A stretch of 64,000 nucleotides of DNA from Gammaproteobacteria bacterium (GTDB lineage Bacteria > Pseudomonadota > Gammaproteobacteria > Burkholderiales > Burkholderiaceae_C): assembly GCA_018828125.1 (NCBI GenBank), contig JAHJWB010000010.1, forward strand, positions 1 through 64,000, in the 5' to 3' direction. Shown here in pieces: positions 38,666 through 47,844 of this stretch. Made by a program: the position numbers and the translations under genes. The notes under the pieces are model-generated. The model was not told where the DNA came from. It worked only from the letters and a program-made list of their open reading frames with translations, and searched no databases. How positions within the stretch are numbered: position 1 is the stretch's first letter; each line of letters opens with the position of its first letter.

Positions 38666-39343
38666 ATGCCTAAAAAAACAACGTCACCCATTAATTTTGC
38701 TGCTTTGCAGGAAAATACAGTACGGCAATTTCGTAATCTTGATACCAAAGATCCGTCACTTTGGCCAATTGCTCCAAGAATACTGCTTTGCTTGTTTATC
38801 GCTGTAGGTGTTGCGGCTGCACTTTGGTTCGGAAAAATTAATGAGTTTGAGACAGAGCTTGAGGCTGAAGTGGCAAAGGAGCAAGCGCTTCGCACCGATT
38901 ATCAAGCAAAGCTAGTAAAGGCGGTAAGTTTGGATGCTCTTAAGCGGCAACGGGAGCAAGTACAGCAGTATGTTATCCAGTTGGAGAAGCAATTGCCGAG
39001 TAAGGCAGAAATGGCAGCTCTTTTGTCGGATATCAACCAAGCAGGGCTCGGGCGAAGTTTACAGTTCGATTTGTTTCGTCCAGGACAGGTTGTTCTTCGC
39101 GAGTACTATGCTGAACTGCCGATCGCTGTTCGCGTTACGGGCAAGTATCACGATATGGGGTCCTTCGCATCGGATATAGCGCACCTATCGCGCATCGTGA
39201 CGTTGAATAACATTTCGATCGCTCCCACTACAGGCAAAGACGCTGGGTCGTTGACGATGGACGCTACAGCGCGTACGTTCAGGTACCTAGACCCTGAGGA
39301 AATTCAGGCGCAAAAGCAAGTATTAGGGGCCCAGAAGCAATGA
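38666..39343 (+). CDS. pilO: Type IV pilus assembly protein PilO
   Basis: Inner-membrane partner of PilN in the alignment complex. The 225-residue protein has one N-terminal helix (RILLCLFIAVGVAAALWFG), a coiled-coil segment (~60-115) and a periplasmic domain (LREYYAELPIAVRVTGKYHD). It lies three bases after pilN and overlaps pilP by four bases. A+T-rich like its neighbours. Confidence 0.92.
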   Translation: MPKKTTSPINFAALQENTVRQFRNLDTKDPSLWPIAPRILLCLFIAVGVAAALWFGKINEFETELEAEVAKEQALRTDYQAKLVKAVSLDALKRQREQVQQYVIQLEKQLPSKAEMAALLSDINQAGLGRSLQFDLFRPGQVVLREYYAELPIAVRVTGKYHDMGSFASDIAHLSRIVTLNNISIAPTTGKDAGSLTMDATARTFRYLDPEEIQAQKQVLGAQKQ

Positions 39344-39882
39344 CTTCAAATCGAATAATTATTGCGGGCTTCGGACTGCTGCTATTGGCGGGGTGCGGTG
39401 TCTCCGGTGACGATGAGTTGCGGCAGTGGATGTCCGAGTTGCGTGCCACCACGAAGCCTAGGGTAACACCCCTTACCGAGCCCAAACAGTTTCTCCCTCA
39501 AGCATATGCTGCAGAATCAGGCATTGAGCCATTCGATTCGGTGAAATTGACGCAGGCGTTACGTCGAGATTCAACGCAATTGGCCTCAAACGCGGCTTTG
39601 ATAGCTCCTGAGATGGCGCGGCGAAAGGAGCCTTTGGAATCTTTCCCATTGGACGCAATGGCTATGGTTGGTAGTTTGGACAAAAGAGGGAGTCCCACTG
39701 CTTTACTAAAAGTTGACAACCTTCTATACCAAGTTCGCGTTGGAAATTATATCGGTCAGAATTACGGAAAAATAACCCGAATCAACGAGAGCTCAATCAA
39801 ATTGCGTGAGATAGTACAAGACGCTACTGGTGATTGGATTGAGCGCGCTGCTACGCTGGATCTGCAAGAGGATAAGAAATGA
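39340..39882 (+). CDS. pilP: Type IV pilus assembly lipoprotein PilP
   Basis: A 180-residue lipoprotein (lipobox LAGC, C19) anchored in the inner membrane that links PilN/PilO to the PilQ secretin. A disordered region precedes the small beta-sandwich homology domain (residues ~95-170: AMAMVGSLDKRGSPTALLKV). It overlaps both pilO and pilQ by four bases, showing translational coupling. Confidence 0.92.
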   Translation: MTSNRIIIAGFGLLLLAGCGVSGDDELRQWMSELRATTKPRVTPLTEPKQFLPQAYAAESGIEPFDSVKLTQALRRDSTQLASNAALIAPEMARRKEPLESFPLDAMAMVGSLDKRGSPTALLKVDNLLYQVRVGNYIGQNYGKITRINESSIKLREIVQDATGDWIERAATLDLQEDKK

Positions 39883-42020
39883 AATTCGTCCAAATTTATT
39901 CACATAAGCTGTGTCAGTGTGCCTTAGCCATATCGGCAGCGTTATGCGCACCTCTAGATGCGTGGGCCCAATCCGCCATTCAATCGGTTGTCGGTAGTAC
40001 GCAAAATGGGGTTGATGTCGTGCGGATCGATTTTGCCGAACCGCCTCAAGGGTTGCCGACTGGTTTCTCTATTCAGTCACCTGCTCGGATAGCTCTTGAT
40101 TTTCCAGCGACAACGAACGCTAGTGGCAAAACTGCATTTGAGGTAAATCAAGGCAATCTGAAATCCGTAAATGTGGTCCAAGCTGGAGATCGTTCTCGGG
40201 TTGTTTTAAATCTGAAAAGTGCTACTTCTTATCAAGCTGAGATTCAAGGAAAATCCCTGCTGATCTCTTTGGGTACTAGTGTCTCTCCAAGCGCCATTGC
40301 ACCACCGCAGCAAACGCAAGTATTTTCAGAGAGCGGTGTCTCTGATATTTTGGCATTAAAAGACGTAGATTTTCGTAGAGGTGCAGACGGTTCAGGCCGT
40401 GTCGTCATAACGCTCCCGTCCAGTCAGGTCGGAGTGGATATAAGGCAGCAGGGTAAGGGGTTGGTAGTTGATTTTCTAAAGTCTTCTTTGCCTGAAGGTT
40501 TGCGTCGAAAACTGGATGTTACCGATTTCGGCACACCTGTCCAAGTAATCAGCACCTCACAGCAAGGGGAAAAAGTGCGCATGCTTATCGAGCCGGTCGG
40601 TGAGTGGGAGCACAGTGCCTACCAGAGCGATAGTCAGTTCGTAGTGGAGGTTCGTCAAAAGAAGGTTGATTTGACAAAGTTAACTCAAGGTCCGGGCTAT
40701 AGTGGCGAAAAACTTTCGCTAAACTTCCAAAATATCGAAGTTCGGTCTTTACTACAGGTTATAGCAGATTTTACAAATTTTAACATTGTAACTTCTGACA
40801 CGGTTACAGGCTCATTAACACTGCGTCTGAAAGATGTTCCTTGGGATCAGGCTCTTCAAATAATTATGGATGCTAAGGGTTTGGGTATGCGCAAAACCGG
40901 CACTGTGCTCTGGATCGCCCCCAAAGATGAGATCGATGATCGGACTAAGAAGGACTACGAAGCTGCTGCGGCGATTCAAAAGCTAGAGCCACTCCGCACA
41001 CAAGCGTTTCAAATGAACTATGCCAAAGCCGTGGATATGGTGGTTCAATTAACTACCTCGAGCGGGGGGAGTACCGGAGGAACTTCTAACCGTTTCTTGT
41101 CCGAGCGTGGTAGTGCAATTGCAGAACCACGTACCAATCAGCTATTCGTAACGGATACGCCCACCAAATTGGAAGAAGTTCGGCAGCTGCTTTCTACCTT
41201 GGATGTGGCGGTCAGACAGGTGATGATTGAAGCACGCATTGTTGAGGCATCCGACACTTTTGGGAGGTCTCTTGGCGTCAGATTGGGCGCTACAGATCTA
41301 CGAGCCAATCGTGGCGGTGACGGTGGATACGGAATTGGTGGATCAAACCGAGTTGCCTTCGGAACCAGCTATAGCAATGCGGTTTCGTCTACTAGTGCGG
41401 GGGGCGCAGTAAATACCTTAGGTAATTTTGTTAATCTTCCGGCACAACCCCAGGGTGGATATGATCCAGCTAGTTTTGCAATCTCTATTTTTAATTCTGC
41501 AGCGAATAGATTTTTGAATCTCGAAATTTCGGCTCTGGAGGCTGATGGAAAAGGCAAAATAGTTTCAAGCCCTCGCGTTGTAACAGCTGATCAAACCAAG
41601 GCATCTATTGAACAGGGAACAGAATTTCCATATCCTGTAACAGCTCCGAATGGTGGAACGGTTATAGCCTTTAAAAAGGCCGTTCTTAAATTGGAAGTCA
41701 CACCTCAAATTACCCCAGAGGGTAATATTATTTTAGATTTGGATGTGAATAAGGATAGTCCTGGCGAAGTGTTAAATAATGTGCGCGCCATAAATACCAA
41801 ACACATTAAAACACAGGTACTTGTTGAGAATGGGGGTACTGTAGTTATCGGTGGAATCTTTGAGTTGTTCGAGGACACCACAGAGAGCAAAGTCCCTGTA
41901 CTGGGAGATATTCCAGCCATTGGTAATTTATTTAAAACTCGAACTAAGCAAGCAAATAAACAAGAAATGCTTGTTTTCATAACGCCTAAAGTCATAACGG
42001 AACGTACATCGGCTCGTTGA
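39879..42020 (+). CDS. pilQ: Type IV pilus secretin PilQ
   Basis: Outer-membrane secretin through which the pilus passes. The 713-residue protein has a signal peptide, two AMIN domains (residues ~35-260), a secretin/TonB short N-terminal domain (~285-350: SLNFQNIEVRSLLQVIADF), an N1 ring domain and the C-terminal secretin barrel (GKIVSSPRVVTADQTKASIE, VGNLF-type end PVLGDIPAIGNLFKTRTK). The gene is complete. Only 25 bases separate it from the following lipoprotein gene, with no terminator between. Confidence 0.95.
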   Translation: MKFVQIYSHKLCQCALAISAALCAPLDAWAQSAIQSVVGSTQNGVDVVRIDFAEPPQGLPTGFSIQSPARIALDFPATTNASGKTAFEVNQGNLKSVNVVQAGDRSRVVLNLKSATSYQAEIQGKSLLISLGTSVSPSAIAPPQQTQVFSESGVSDILALKDVDFRRGADGSGRVVITLPSSQVGVDIRQQGKGLVVDFLKSSLPEGLRRKLDVTDFGTPVQVISTSQQGEKVRMLIEPVGEWEHSAYQSDSQFVVEVRQKKVDLTKLTQGPGYSGEKLSLNFQNIEVRSLLQVIADFTNFNIVTSDTVTGSLTLRLKDVPWDQALQIIMDAKGLGMRKTGTVLWIAPKDEIDDRTKKDYEAAAAIQKLEPLRTQAFQMNYAKAVDMVVQLTTSSGGSTGGTSNRFLSERGSAIAEPRTNQLFVTDTPTKLEEVRQLLSTLDVAVRQVMIEARIVEASDTFGRSLGVRLGATDLRANRGGDGGYGIGGSNRVAFGTSYSNAVSSTSAGGAVNTLGNFVNLPAQPQGGYDPASFAISIFNSAANRFLNLEISALEADGKGKIVSSPRVVTADQTKASIEQGTEFPYPVTAPNGGTVIAFKKAVLKLEVTPQITPEGNIILDLDVNKDSPGEVLNNVRAINTKHIKTQVLVENGGTVVIGGIFELFEDTTESKVPVLGDIPAIGNLFKTRTKQANKQEMLVFITPKVITERTSAR

Positions 42021-42045
42021 AATATAGTTGTTGATAGGATACAAA

Positions 42046-43566
42046 ATGCTAAAAATAGTTAAGTTGCCTGTTCTGATGCTTGTAGGCGGATTGGTCGCCT
42101 GCGGAGGTGGGGGGGGGAGTTCAGGCTCATCGAATTTGCCTTACAGTATTTCTGTAAGGGCTGAAAAAACCCAGTTGCCAATTAATATTGGAAACTCCCC
42201 GGCGGGTATCGGCGCTTACGCTTCGTATACCACTACTATTTATGTGGAGGCCCGAGAAGGTGGGGCACCTATTCCTGGTGGAGACGACATTTTTGCGTGC
42301 AATCTTGCCGGGGGGCTCGATTCTGGTGCACTTTATTATTTGGATGGTGATGAAGATCATGAGGATGACGATGGAAATCCCCTCGCTTATCGCTCGGTTA
42401 CGCTCGGGTCTAACTCTGGTGGGGCATCTTTTCACTTTCACGCGATAAATAAAGCCGGTACGGCTCGCATAACCTGTTCGGTCACTAATCCAAGCGACAA
42501 TTTGGTGTCTAGCGCCAGCGTTGATATTGTGGTTGGTGCGGCAACGGGTAAGCCTGCAAACGTGATTGCGACAACCATGGCACCCTTTGCACTGGGTTCC
42601 AGGCTCAACACTAGCTTGGTGCCGGACAACGTGGGCATCCAGGCTTTTATAAGGGATGATGCGAACCAACCGATTCCCAACCCCAGCGGTGGTGCAAATC
42701 TGCAAGTAAGTATTCGCCCGTTCGGTGCCTATGTCGGTTCCCGCCTGCTGTCGGGAAGCCAGAGTGGCAATGTCTTGCAAGTCCGCACCATTAGCGGTGT
42801 GGGGCAGGTTTCGCTTTCAAGCGGCATGGATACCGGAGCAATTCTTCTGGAATATGTTGCCGATCGATTTGATAATGATGTTTCAAATGGAGTGCAAGAC
42901 CCCATTGTATCTTTGCACGCCGTGAGCGTGAATAATACTATTGGATCTGGAGATCCTTTGGTGATTTCAGGCAGTGACACAATTAGCGTTACAGCCGGAA
43001 ATTCGTTCGCTTATGCCTTTTCGATAGAAGGGGGGGTAGGGCCATTTACTTGGTCTGCCATTGGCGGCCTGCCTGCGGGGTTGACGTTGAGTGCAAGTGG
43101 TGTGATTAGTGGTATTACCAGCGCAGCAGCAGGGGACTATGCAGTTGTGTTACGTGTTGTGGATGGTGCTGGATCAGTGGCGATCAAAAACTTGAAGATC
43201 ACTGTGACCGCAGCGCCTACCACGCCTACCACGCCTACCACGCCTACTATTGGCCCCCTGGTTTTTACTGCCAATGGATGTAGTTCCGCCGTTGGTACGG
43301 CATGCCCGTTGCCTGCAGCAGTCAGCACTGGCTCTTATGCTTATGCATTCTCGGCAAGCGGAGGAGACACGACAAAACCTGTTACCTGGATATTCAGCGG
43401 CGTTCCTGGATGGTTGACCAGTGCGACTGCTGGCAATAATGGTGTTGTCAATGGAACCCCACCGGCAGGGGCAGCTTGTTTTAACTTTCTGGTCACCGCG
43501 ACCAGAGATACCTTGTCAGTGACTCGTCAAGTGTCGATTGCCGTTGACGGCGGCGTTTGTCCGTAA
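42046..43566 (+). CDS. Unrecognised large lipoprotein with Ig-like domains, after pilQ
   Basis: A 506-residue predicted lipoprotein (lipobox VACG, C19) followed by a Gly/Ser linker encoded by a run of nine G. The body is beta-rich. Residues ~300-395 look like a putative Ig (He_PIG/cadherin-like) domain (GGLPAGLTLSASGVISGIT). A threonine-proline linker (TTPTTPTTPT, from a 9-bp DNA repeat near 43217-43243) leads to a second similar domain. I cannot assign a function; a surface or periplasmic structural protein or adhesin is likely. The start at 42046 follows AGGAT. It shares the pil operon, which ends with the terminator behind this gene, and takes the usual place of aroK. Base composition is low G+C, like the pil genes. 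Confidence 0.8.
   Translation: MLKIVKLPVLMLVGGLVACGGGGGSSGSSNLPYSISVRAEKTQLPINIGNSPAGIGAYASYTTTIYVEAREGGAPIPGGDDIFACNLAGGLDSGALYYLDGDEDHEDDDGNPLAYRSVTLGSNSGGASFHFHAINKAGTARITCSVTNPSDNLVSSASVDIVVGAATGKPANVIATTMAPFALGSRLNTSLVPDNVGIQAFIRDDANQPIPNPSGGANLQVSIRPFGAYVGSRLLSGSQSGNVLQVRTISGVGQVSLSSGMDTGAILLEYVADRFDNDVSNGVQDPIVSLHAVSVNNTIGSGDPLVISGSDTISVTAGNSFAYAFSIEGGVGPFTWSAIGGLPAGLTLSASGVISGITSAAAGDYAVVLRVVDGAGSVAIKNLKITVTAAPTTPTTPTTPTIGPLVFTANGCSSAVGTACPLPAAVSTGSYAYAFSASGGDTTKPVTWIFSGVPGWLTSATAGNNGVVNGTPPAGAACFNFLVTATRDTLSVTRQVSIAVDGGVCP
42109..42117 (+). repeat. Homopolymer run of nine G after the lipobox
   Basis: G9 directly behind the lipobox cysteine codons of the lipoprotein gene. A slip of one base would shift the frame right after the signal peptide, the usual arrangement of phase-variable surface proteins. 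The run also follows simply from Gly codons. Confidence 0.7.
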
Positions 43567-43614
43567 CGTTGAGTGCTTGTTGACGGCTGAAGAGTTTCCT
43601 TCGGTCATTCAGGT

Positions 43615-43644
43615 CGCCCCTTGGCTCTTGCCAAGGGGCGTTTT
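43615..43644 (+). terminator. Terminator of the pil-lipoprotein operon
   Basis: Perfect 11-bp stem CGCCCCTTGGC/GCCAAGGGGCG with a TCTT loop, followed by TTTT. It separates the lipoprotein gene from aroB. Confidence 0.88.
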
Positions 43645-43719
43645 GCTTACTAATGGAATTGTCGATTTGTCCTTTGTAATAATAAAAGACGACGAGCTGA
43701 TTCATTCTGGGTGGGCCTT

Positions 43720-44856
43720 ATGAATATGACGAATTCTCACTTGACCCAAATAAGCAGACATTCCGATGACTACGTTTCTATCAATCTTGGGGAACGAAGC
43801 TACAACATCTGGATACATACATTTGAGGAAAGCTCGTGGTCCGATAAAGTGCAGCTGCCATTGGGCACGTCAGCCCTTATTGTGACGAACACGGTGGTTG
43901 GCGGGTTGTACCTGGAGAAGCTGGTAAATAGGCTAAAGCAGTTTTACCCAACGGTTTATTCGGTAACACTGCCTAATGGCGAAGAATTCAAAGACTCGCA
44001 GACGCTGAATTTGATATATGACGCCCTCCTTTCCAATGGATGTGATCGTAAATCGGTCCTATTTGCCCTAGGGGGGGGGGTGGTTGGCGATATGACCGGT
44101 TTTGCCGCCGCTACCTACATGCGGGGCGTGCAGTTCGTGCAGGTGCCTACAACGCTTCTTGCCCAAGTGGATTCGTCGGTCGGGGGGAAGACTGCTATTA
44201 ACCATCCCCTTGGCAAAAACATGATTGGGGCGTTTCACCAGCCGCAACTGGTTGTTTGTGATCTGTCCACGTTGGCAACTTTGCCGCTGCGTGAGTTGCG
44301 TTCAGGCCTGTCTGAGGTTTTGAAGTACGGACCAATCGCTGACATGGAATTCATGGAATGGTTGGAAATATCGGTCGATCAATTGTTGTCTCTTGACCCC
44401 GTCGCGTTAGCACACTGTGTTCGCAGGAGTTGTGAAATCAAAGCGTCGGTTGTCAGTCAGGATGAGAGAGAATCCGGTCTCCGCGCCATCCTCAATTTCG
44501 GCCACACCTTCGGCCATGCCATCGAAGCAGGCATGGGTTACGGTGTCTGGCTCCATGGAGAAGGCGTAGCAGCCGGGATGGTGATGGCTGCCGAGTTGTC
44601 ACGGCGGCTCGGGATGGTCGATGCGGCGTTTGTTCAGCGGCTTACCCAATTGATTGAGCGTGTGGGTTTGCCAACAAAGGGGCCGGTTCTGGACGCAGCT
44701 GACAATGCAAGTCGCTATCTGGAATTGATGCGGGTTGACAAAAAGTCGGAAGCGGGAGAGATCCGTTTCGTTCTCATTGATGGGCCGGGCAAAGCGGTTC
44801 TACGCACGGCACCAGATGCGCTGGTTCGTGAAGTGATCGATATCTGCTGCGCGTAA
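43720..44856 (+). CDS. aroB: 3-Dehydroquinate synthase
   Basis: Second step of the shikimate pathway (DAHP to 3-dehydroquinate; NAD and metal dependent). The 378-residue protein contains [37 protein letters not shown] and the metal ligands in [12 protein letters not shown] and [12 protein letters not shown] 43720 was chosen with GGGTGG upstream; a GTG at 43711 and ATG 43726 are alternatives. The codons for LGGGV contain ten consecutive G (44071-44080). The N-terminal half is unusually diverged and A+T-rich, while the C-terminal part returns to high G+C. No aroK lies next to it. Confidence 0.93.
   Translation: MNMTNSHLTQISRHSDDYVSINLGERSYNIWIHTFEESSWSDKVQLPLGTSALIVTNTVVGGLYLEKLVNRLKQFYPTVYSVTLPNGEEFKDSQTLNLIYDALLSNGCDRKSVLFALGGGVVGDMTGFAAATYMRGVQFVQVPTTLLAQVDSSVGGKTAINHPLGKNMIGAFHQPQLVVCDLSTLATLPLRELRSGLSEVLKYGPIADMEFMEWLEISVDQLLSLDPVALAHCVRRSCEIKASVVSQDERESGLRAILNFGHTFGHAIEAGMGYGVWLHGEGVAAGMVMAAELSRRLGMVDAAFVQRLTQLIERVGLPTKGPVLDAADNASRYLELMRVDKKSEAGEIRFVLIDGPGKAVLRTAPDALVREVIDICCA
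44071..44080 (+). repeat. Homopolymer run of ten G inside aroB
   Basis: G10 within the codons of the conserved GGGVVGD motif of AroB. The frame given here is intact. Confidence 0.75.
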
Positions 44857-44872
44857 TGCATCGGGCTATCTG

Positions 44873-44939
44873 CTATTGAATTTATAGCTGGAAGCGCTTT
44901 ATGAGTAAGCGCTAGTGCAAAATTTGAATCAAATATATT
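44873..44939 (+). repeat. REP-like element, copy 8
   Basis: TTTATAGCTGG flank, arms AGCGCTT and AAGCGCT around TATGAGT, then CTAGTGCAAAATTTGAATCA. The likely start codon of dgt (GTG 44915) is inside the element. Confidence 0.82.
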
Positions 44940-46102
44940 CTGATCTTGCTGTATATGCTTGCGACCCGGCGGTGAGTCGGGGTCGGCTCTTCTACGAAGC
45001 TCCTGCGCCCACCCGTACCGAGTACCAGCGCGACCGAGATCGAATCGTTCACTCCACGGCCTTTCGTCGGCTGGTCTACAAGACACAGGTCTTTCTGAAC
45101 CACGAAGGTGACTTGTTTCGAACGCGGTTGACGCATTCACTGGAAGTTGCTCAACTGGGACGATCGATAGCGCGGTCATTGCGGATCAACGAGGACTTGG
45201 TGGAAGCCATTTCGCTGGCGCACGACCTCGGGCACACGCCATTTGGTCATGCGGGCCAGGATGCATTGCACGGTTGCATGGCCGAGTATGGGGGGTTTGA
45301 GCACAATTTGCAGAGCTTGCGGGTGGTGGATCAGTTGGAAGAACGGTATCCGCAGTTTGACGGGTTGAACCTGACCTTCGAAACGCGCGAAGGGGTCCTC
45401 AAGCATTGCTCCAAGCTGCATGCCCAGCAGTTGGAAGACAAAGAGCCCGGTGGCGTGGCTGCCCGTTTCTTGCGTCGGGAGCAGCCCAGTCTAGAGGCTC
45501 AGTTGTGCAATCTCGCGGACGAGATTGCGTACAACGCACACGATATCGACGACGGTGTGCGCTCTGGCTTGATCACGCTGGCGCAGCTGCGCGACGTGCC
45601 GTTGTTTGATCATTACCGCGCTGGCGCCGAAGCGGAGCACTCGGAGCTTGGGCAGCCTTCGCTCCACCGCCGACTGTTGTATGAAGCGATCAGGCGCATG
45701 CTCAGTGCGCAGGTCTATGACGTGATTGATGCCACCCGGAAAGCGCTGGCCGATTGCAAGCCTGCCCATGTGGAAGCCGTCCGCAGAGAGTGTCCCCCAC
45801 TGGTAATGTTCAGCGATGCGATGCGCGAGCGCTCGCAAACGCTCAAACGGTTTCTGTTTCAGAATCTTTACCGTCATCCGCAGGTGATGGAAACAACGGG
45901 CCATGCGCAGGAAATCGTCCGAGATCTGTTTGCTGCCTACACAACCTCTCCCCAAGAAATGAAAGCCGCGTTTGCCGAACAGGCGTCGCTGGACGATGGT
46001 CCCCTGCGTGCGCGTGCGGTGGCAGACTTTATTGCCGGGATGACAGATCGCTTTGCGGCGCGAGAGCATCAACGACTGACCGGGCGCCGTTTGTTGAATT
46101 GA
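44915..46102 (+). CDS. dgt: dGTP triphosphohydrolase-like HD protein
   Basis: An HD-domain dNTP triphosphohydrolase that cleaves dGTP or other dNTPs to the nucleoside and tripolyphosphate. The 395-residue protein has RTRLTHSLEVAQLGRSIA and HDLGHTPFGHAG (the H...HD...D metal site), with YNAHDIDDG further on. The most plausible start is GTG 44915, within the REP-like element; TTG 44924 (MNQIYSDLAVYA) is an alternative. Thus the first residues seem to derive from the repeat and differ from what I expect in relatives. It follows aroB, as usual in this lineage. Confidence 0.9.
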   Translation: MQNLNQIYSDLAVYACDPAVSRGRLFYEAPAPTRTEYQRDRDRIVHSTAFRRLVYKTQVFLNHEGDLFRTRLTHSLEVAQLGRSIARSLRINEDLVEAISLAHDLGHTPFGHAGQDALHGCMAEYGGFEHNLQSLRVVDQLEERYPQFDGLNLTFETREGVLKHCSKLHAQQLEDKEPGGVAARFLRREQPSLEAQLCNLADEIAYNAHDIDDGVRSGLITLAQLRDVPLFDHYRAGAEAEHSELGQPSLHRRLLYEAIRRMLSAQVYDVIDATRKALADCKPAHVEAVRRECPPLVMFSDAMRERSQTLKRFLFQNLYRHPQVMETTGHAQEIVRDLFAAYTTSPQEMKAAFAEQASLDDGPLRARAVADFIAGMTDRFAAREHQRLTGRRLLN

Positions 46103-46240
46103 ATCGAGGTATTGGTTTTTCAGCGCTGGTTGCTGCGCACTCTCTGAATGCACGTTCGTACGCACAGCCACCAGGGCTGATGGAGCAGTGATGCCCGGTA
46201 AAATCCGCGGGCACTCCACAGCGCCAGGCGCGCCTGTTTC

Positions 46241-46876
46241 ATGACCTCACATCTCTCAGTTCCCGCTGCCGGATCTTCGGACCCCGCAGGCTTGTTTGTT
46301 TCCGACACAGTCCGGTGGCTGGAGCGGGCCGTGATCGGGCTGAACTTATGTCCTTTTGCCAAAGGTGTGCATGTGAAGGGGCAGATTCACTACGCGGTGA
46401 CTTTGACGGAGGATCCCGCAGAGGTGTTGGAGCTGCTGCGCGCTGAACTAAGCGCTTTGGTGGGGTTGCCCGCGCGGACCAGAGACACAACCTTGATCCT
46501 GCTGCCGCATTGCCTGCAGGACTTTCTGGACTTCAATGACTTTCTGGAAAAGGCAGAAGCTGTCTTGGATGTCATGGACTTGGCGGGTACGGTGCAGATC
46601 GCCAGTTTTCATCCGCAGTTTCAGTTTGCTGGCACTGATGTGGATGACGTGACCAACTGCACCAACCGCGCGCCGTATCCGACCTTGCATTTGCTGCGCG
46701 AGGAGAGCATCGACCGCGCGGTGGAGGTTTTCCCCGAAGCGGAAGCCATCTTCGAGCGAAATATCGAAGTCCTGGAAGGATTGGGGGTGGAGGGTTGGAC
46801 GAGCCTCGGTGTGGGGGCCAGTTCCGCCGGAGCGATGGCTCCTGCGGTTGCTGTGGCGAAAGGGGCGGCGCAATGA
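46241..46876 (+). CDS. DUF1415 family protein
   Basis: A 211-residue cytoplasmic protein of the DUF1415 family, function unknown. Recognisable family segments are WLERAVIGLNLCPFAKG, LPHCLQDFLDFNDFL and IASFHPQFQFAGT then DVTNCTNRAPYPTLHLLRE. The conserved cysteine in LNLCPFA and the histidines suggest a catalytic or metal-binding role, but nothing firm is known. It overlaps the methyltransferase gene by four bases (ATGA), so the two are coupled. Confidence 0.85.
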   Translation: MTSHLSVPAAGSSDPAGLFVSDTVRWLERAVIGLNLCPFAKGVHVKGQIHYAVTLTEDPAEVLELLRAELSALVGLPARTRDTTLILLPHCLQDFLDFNDFLEKAEAVLDVMDLAGTVQIASFHPQFQFAGTDVDDVTNCTNRAPYPTLHLLREESIDRAVEVFPEAEAIFERNIEVLEGLGVEGWTSLGVGASSAGAMAPAVAVAKGAAQ

Positions 46877-47838
46877 AAGACAAGATTTCTCATGCCCCCC
46901 AACACCGCGGGCCTAAAAGGAATGTGACGGCAACCCAGGGTGGGGCCGCCGAGCTCGCAGAACTCCGGCCTGGTCAGTCGGTAGAGCTTCTCAAGGAGCT
47001 GCACATCCTGACCCGCGACGGTAAGCTGAATCAGGACTCGCGTCGCAAGCTCAAGCAGGTCTACCACCTGTTCAACTTTATCGAGCCCTTGTTGGCAGAC
47101 CTTTCTGCCAATGGTCACGGTCCCGCGCTAGCCGACCATGGTGCGGGCAAGTCGTACCTGGGGTTCATCCTGTATGACCTGTATTTCAAGGCACTGGGAC
47201 GAGGGCACATTTACGGGGTGGAAACCCGGGCCGAGCTGGTCGACAAATCTCGCGTCCTTGCACAGAAGTTAGGCTTTGCGCGAATGTCTTTCCTCAATGT
47301 GTCGGTCGCTGAATCTGCCGGTACCGGGGAGTTGCCTGCCCAGGTCGACATAGTCACCGCGCTACACGCCTGCGACACCGCAACGGATGATGCCATTGCG
47401 TTTGGTTTACAGAAACGGGCCCAAGCGATGGTGTTGGTGCCCTGCTGCCAAGCCGAGATGGCAGCCTGCCTTCGCCAGGGCAAGGCGCTGCAGTTAGCGC
47501 GCACTCCGTTGGCAGAGCTGTGGCGTCACCCCTTGCACACCCGCGAGCTGGGTAGCCAGGTCACCAATGTCTTGCGCTGCCTGTATCTTGAGGCGAATGG
47601 CTACCAAGTCACGGTGACGGAGTTGGTGGGATGGGAGCACAGCATGAAAAACGAGCTGATCATCGCGCGCTACACCGGCCAAAAGAAGCGTAGCGCAGCC
47701 GAGCGGCTGCGCGCCATTCTGGAAGAGTTCGGTCTCGACAAGGTATTGGCTGCGCGGTACGGGCTGGCCCCTGGACCGCTGGCATCGCACCAATTGGCCG
47801 CCACATCAGGGCAAAACCCCGAACCCTTGGTGGACTGA
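46873..47838 (+). CDS. Class I SAM-dependent methyltransferase (Methyltransf_32-like)
   Basis: A 321-residue predicted methyltransferase. ADHGAGKSYLGFILYD is the SAM-binding glycine-rich loop, IYGVETRAELV the acidic loop, and ALHACDTATDDAIAFGL together with VLVPCCQAEM recalls the Methyltransf_32 group (GSTCD/METTL25-like), proposed to act on RNA. The target is not known. The start at 46873 overlaps the DUF1415 stop. The RAYT gene begins seven bases after its stop codon, so the three may be transcribed together. Confidence 0.8.
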   Translation: MKDKISHAPQHRGPKRNVTATQGGAAELAELRPGQSVELLKELHILTRDGKLNQDSRRKLKQVYHLFNFIEPLLADLSANGHGPALADHGAGKSYLGFILYDLYFKALGRGHIYGVETRAELVDKSRVLAQKLGFARMSFLNVSVAESAGTGELPAQVDIVTALHACDTATDDAIAFGLQKRAQAMVLVPCCQAEMAACLRQGKALQLARTPLAELWRHPLHTRELGSQVTNVLRCLYLEANGYQVTVTELVGWEHSMKNELIIARYTGQKKRSAAERLRAILEEFGLDKVLAARYGLAPGPLASHQLAATSGQNPEPLVD

Positions 47839-47844
47839 AGATCC

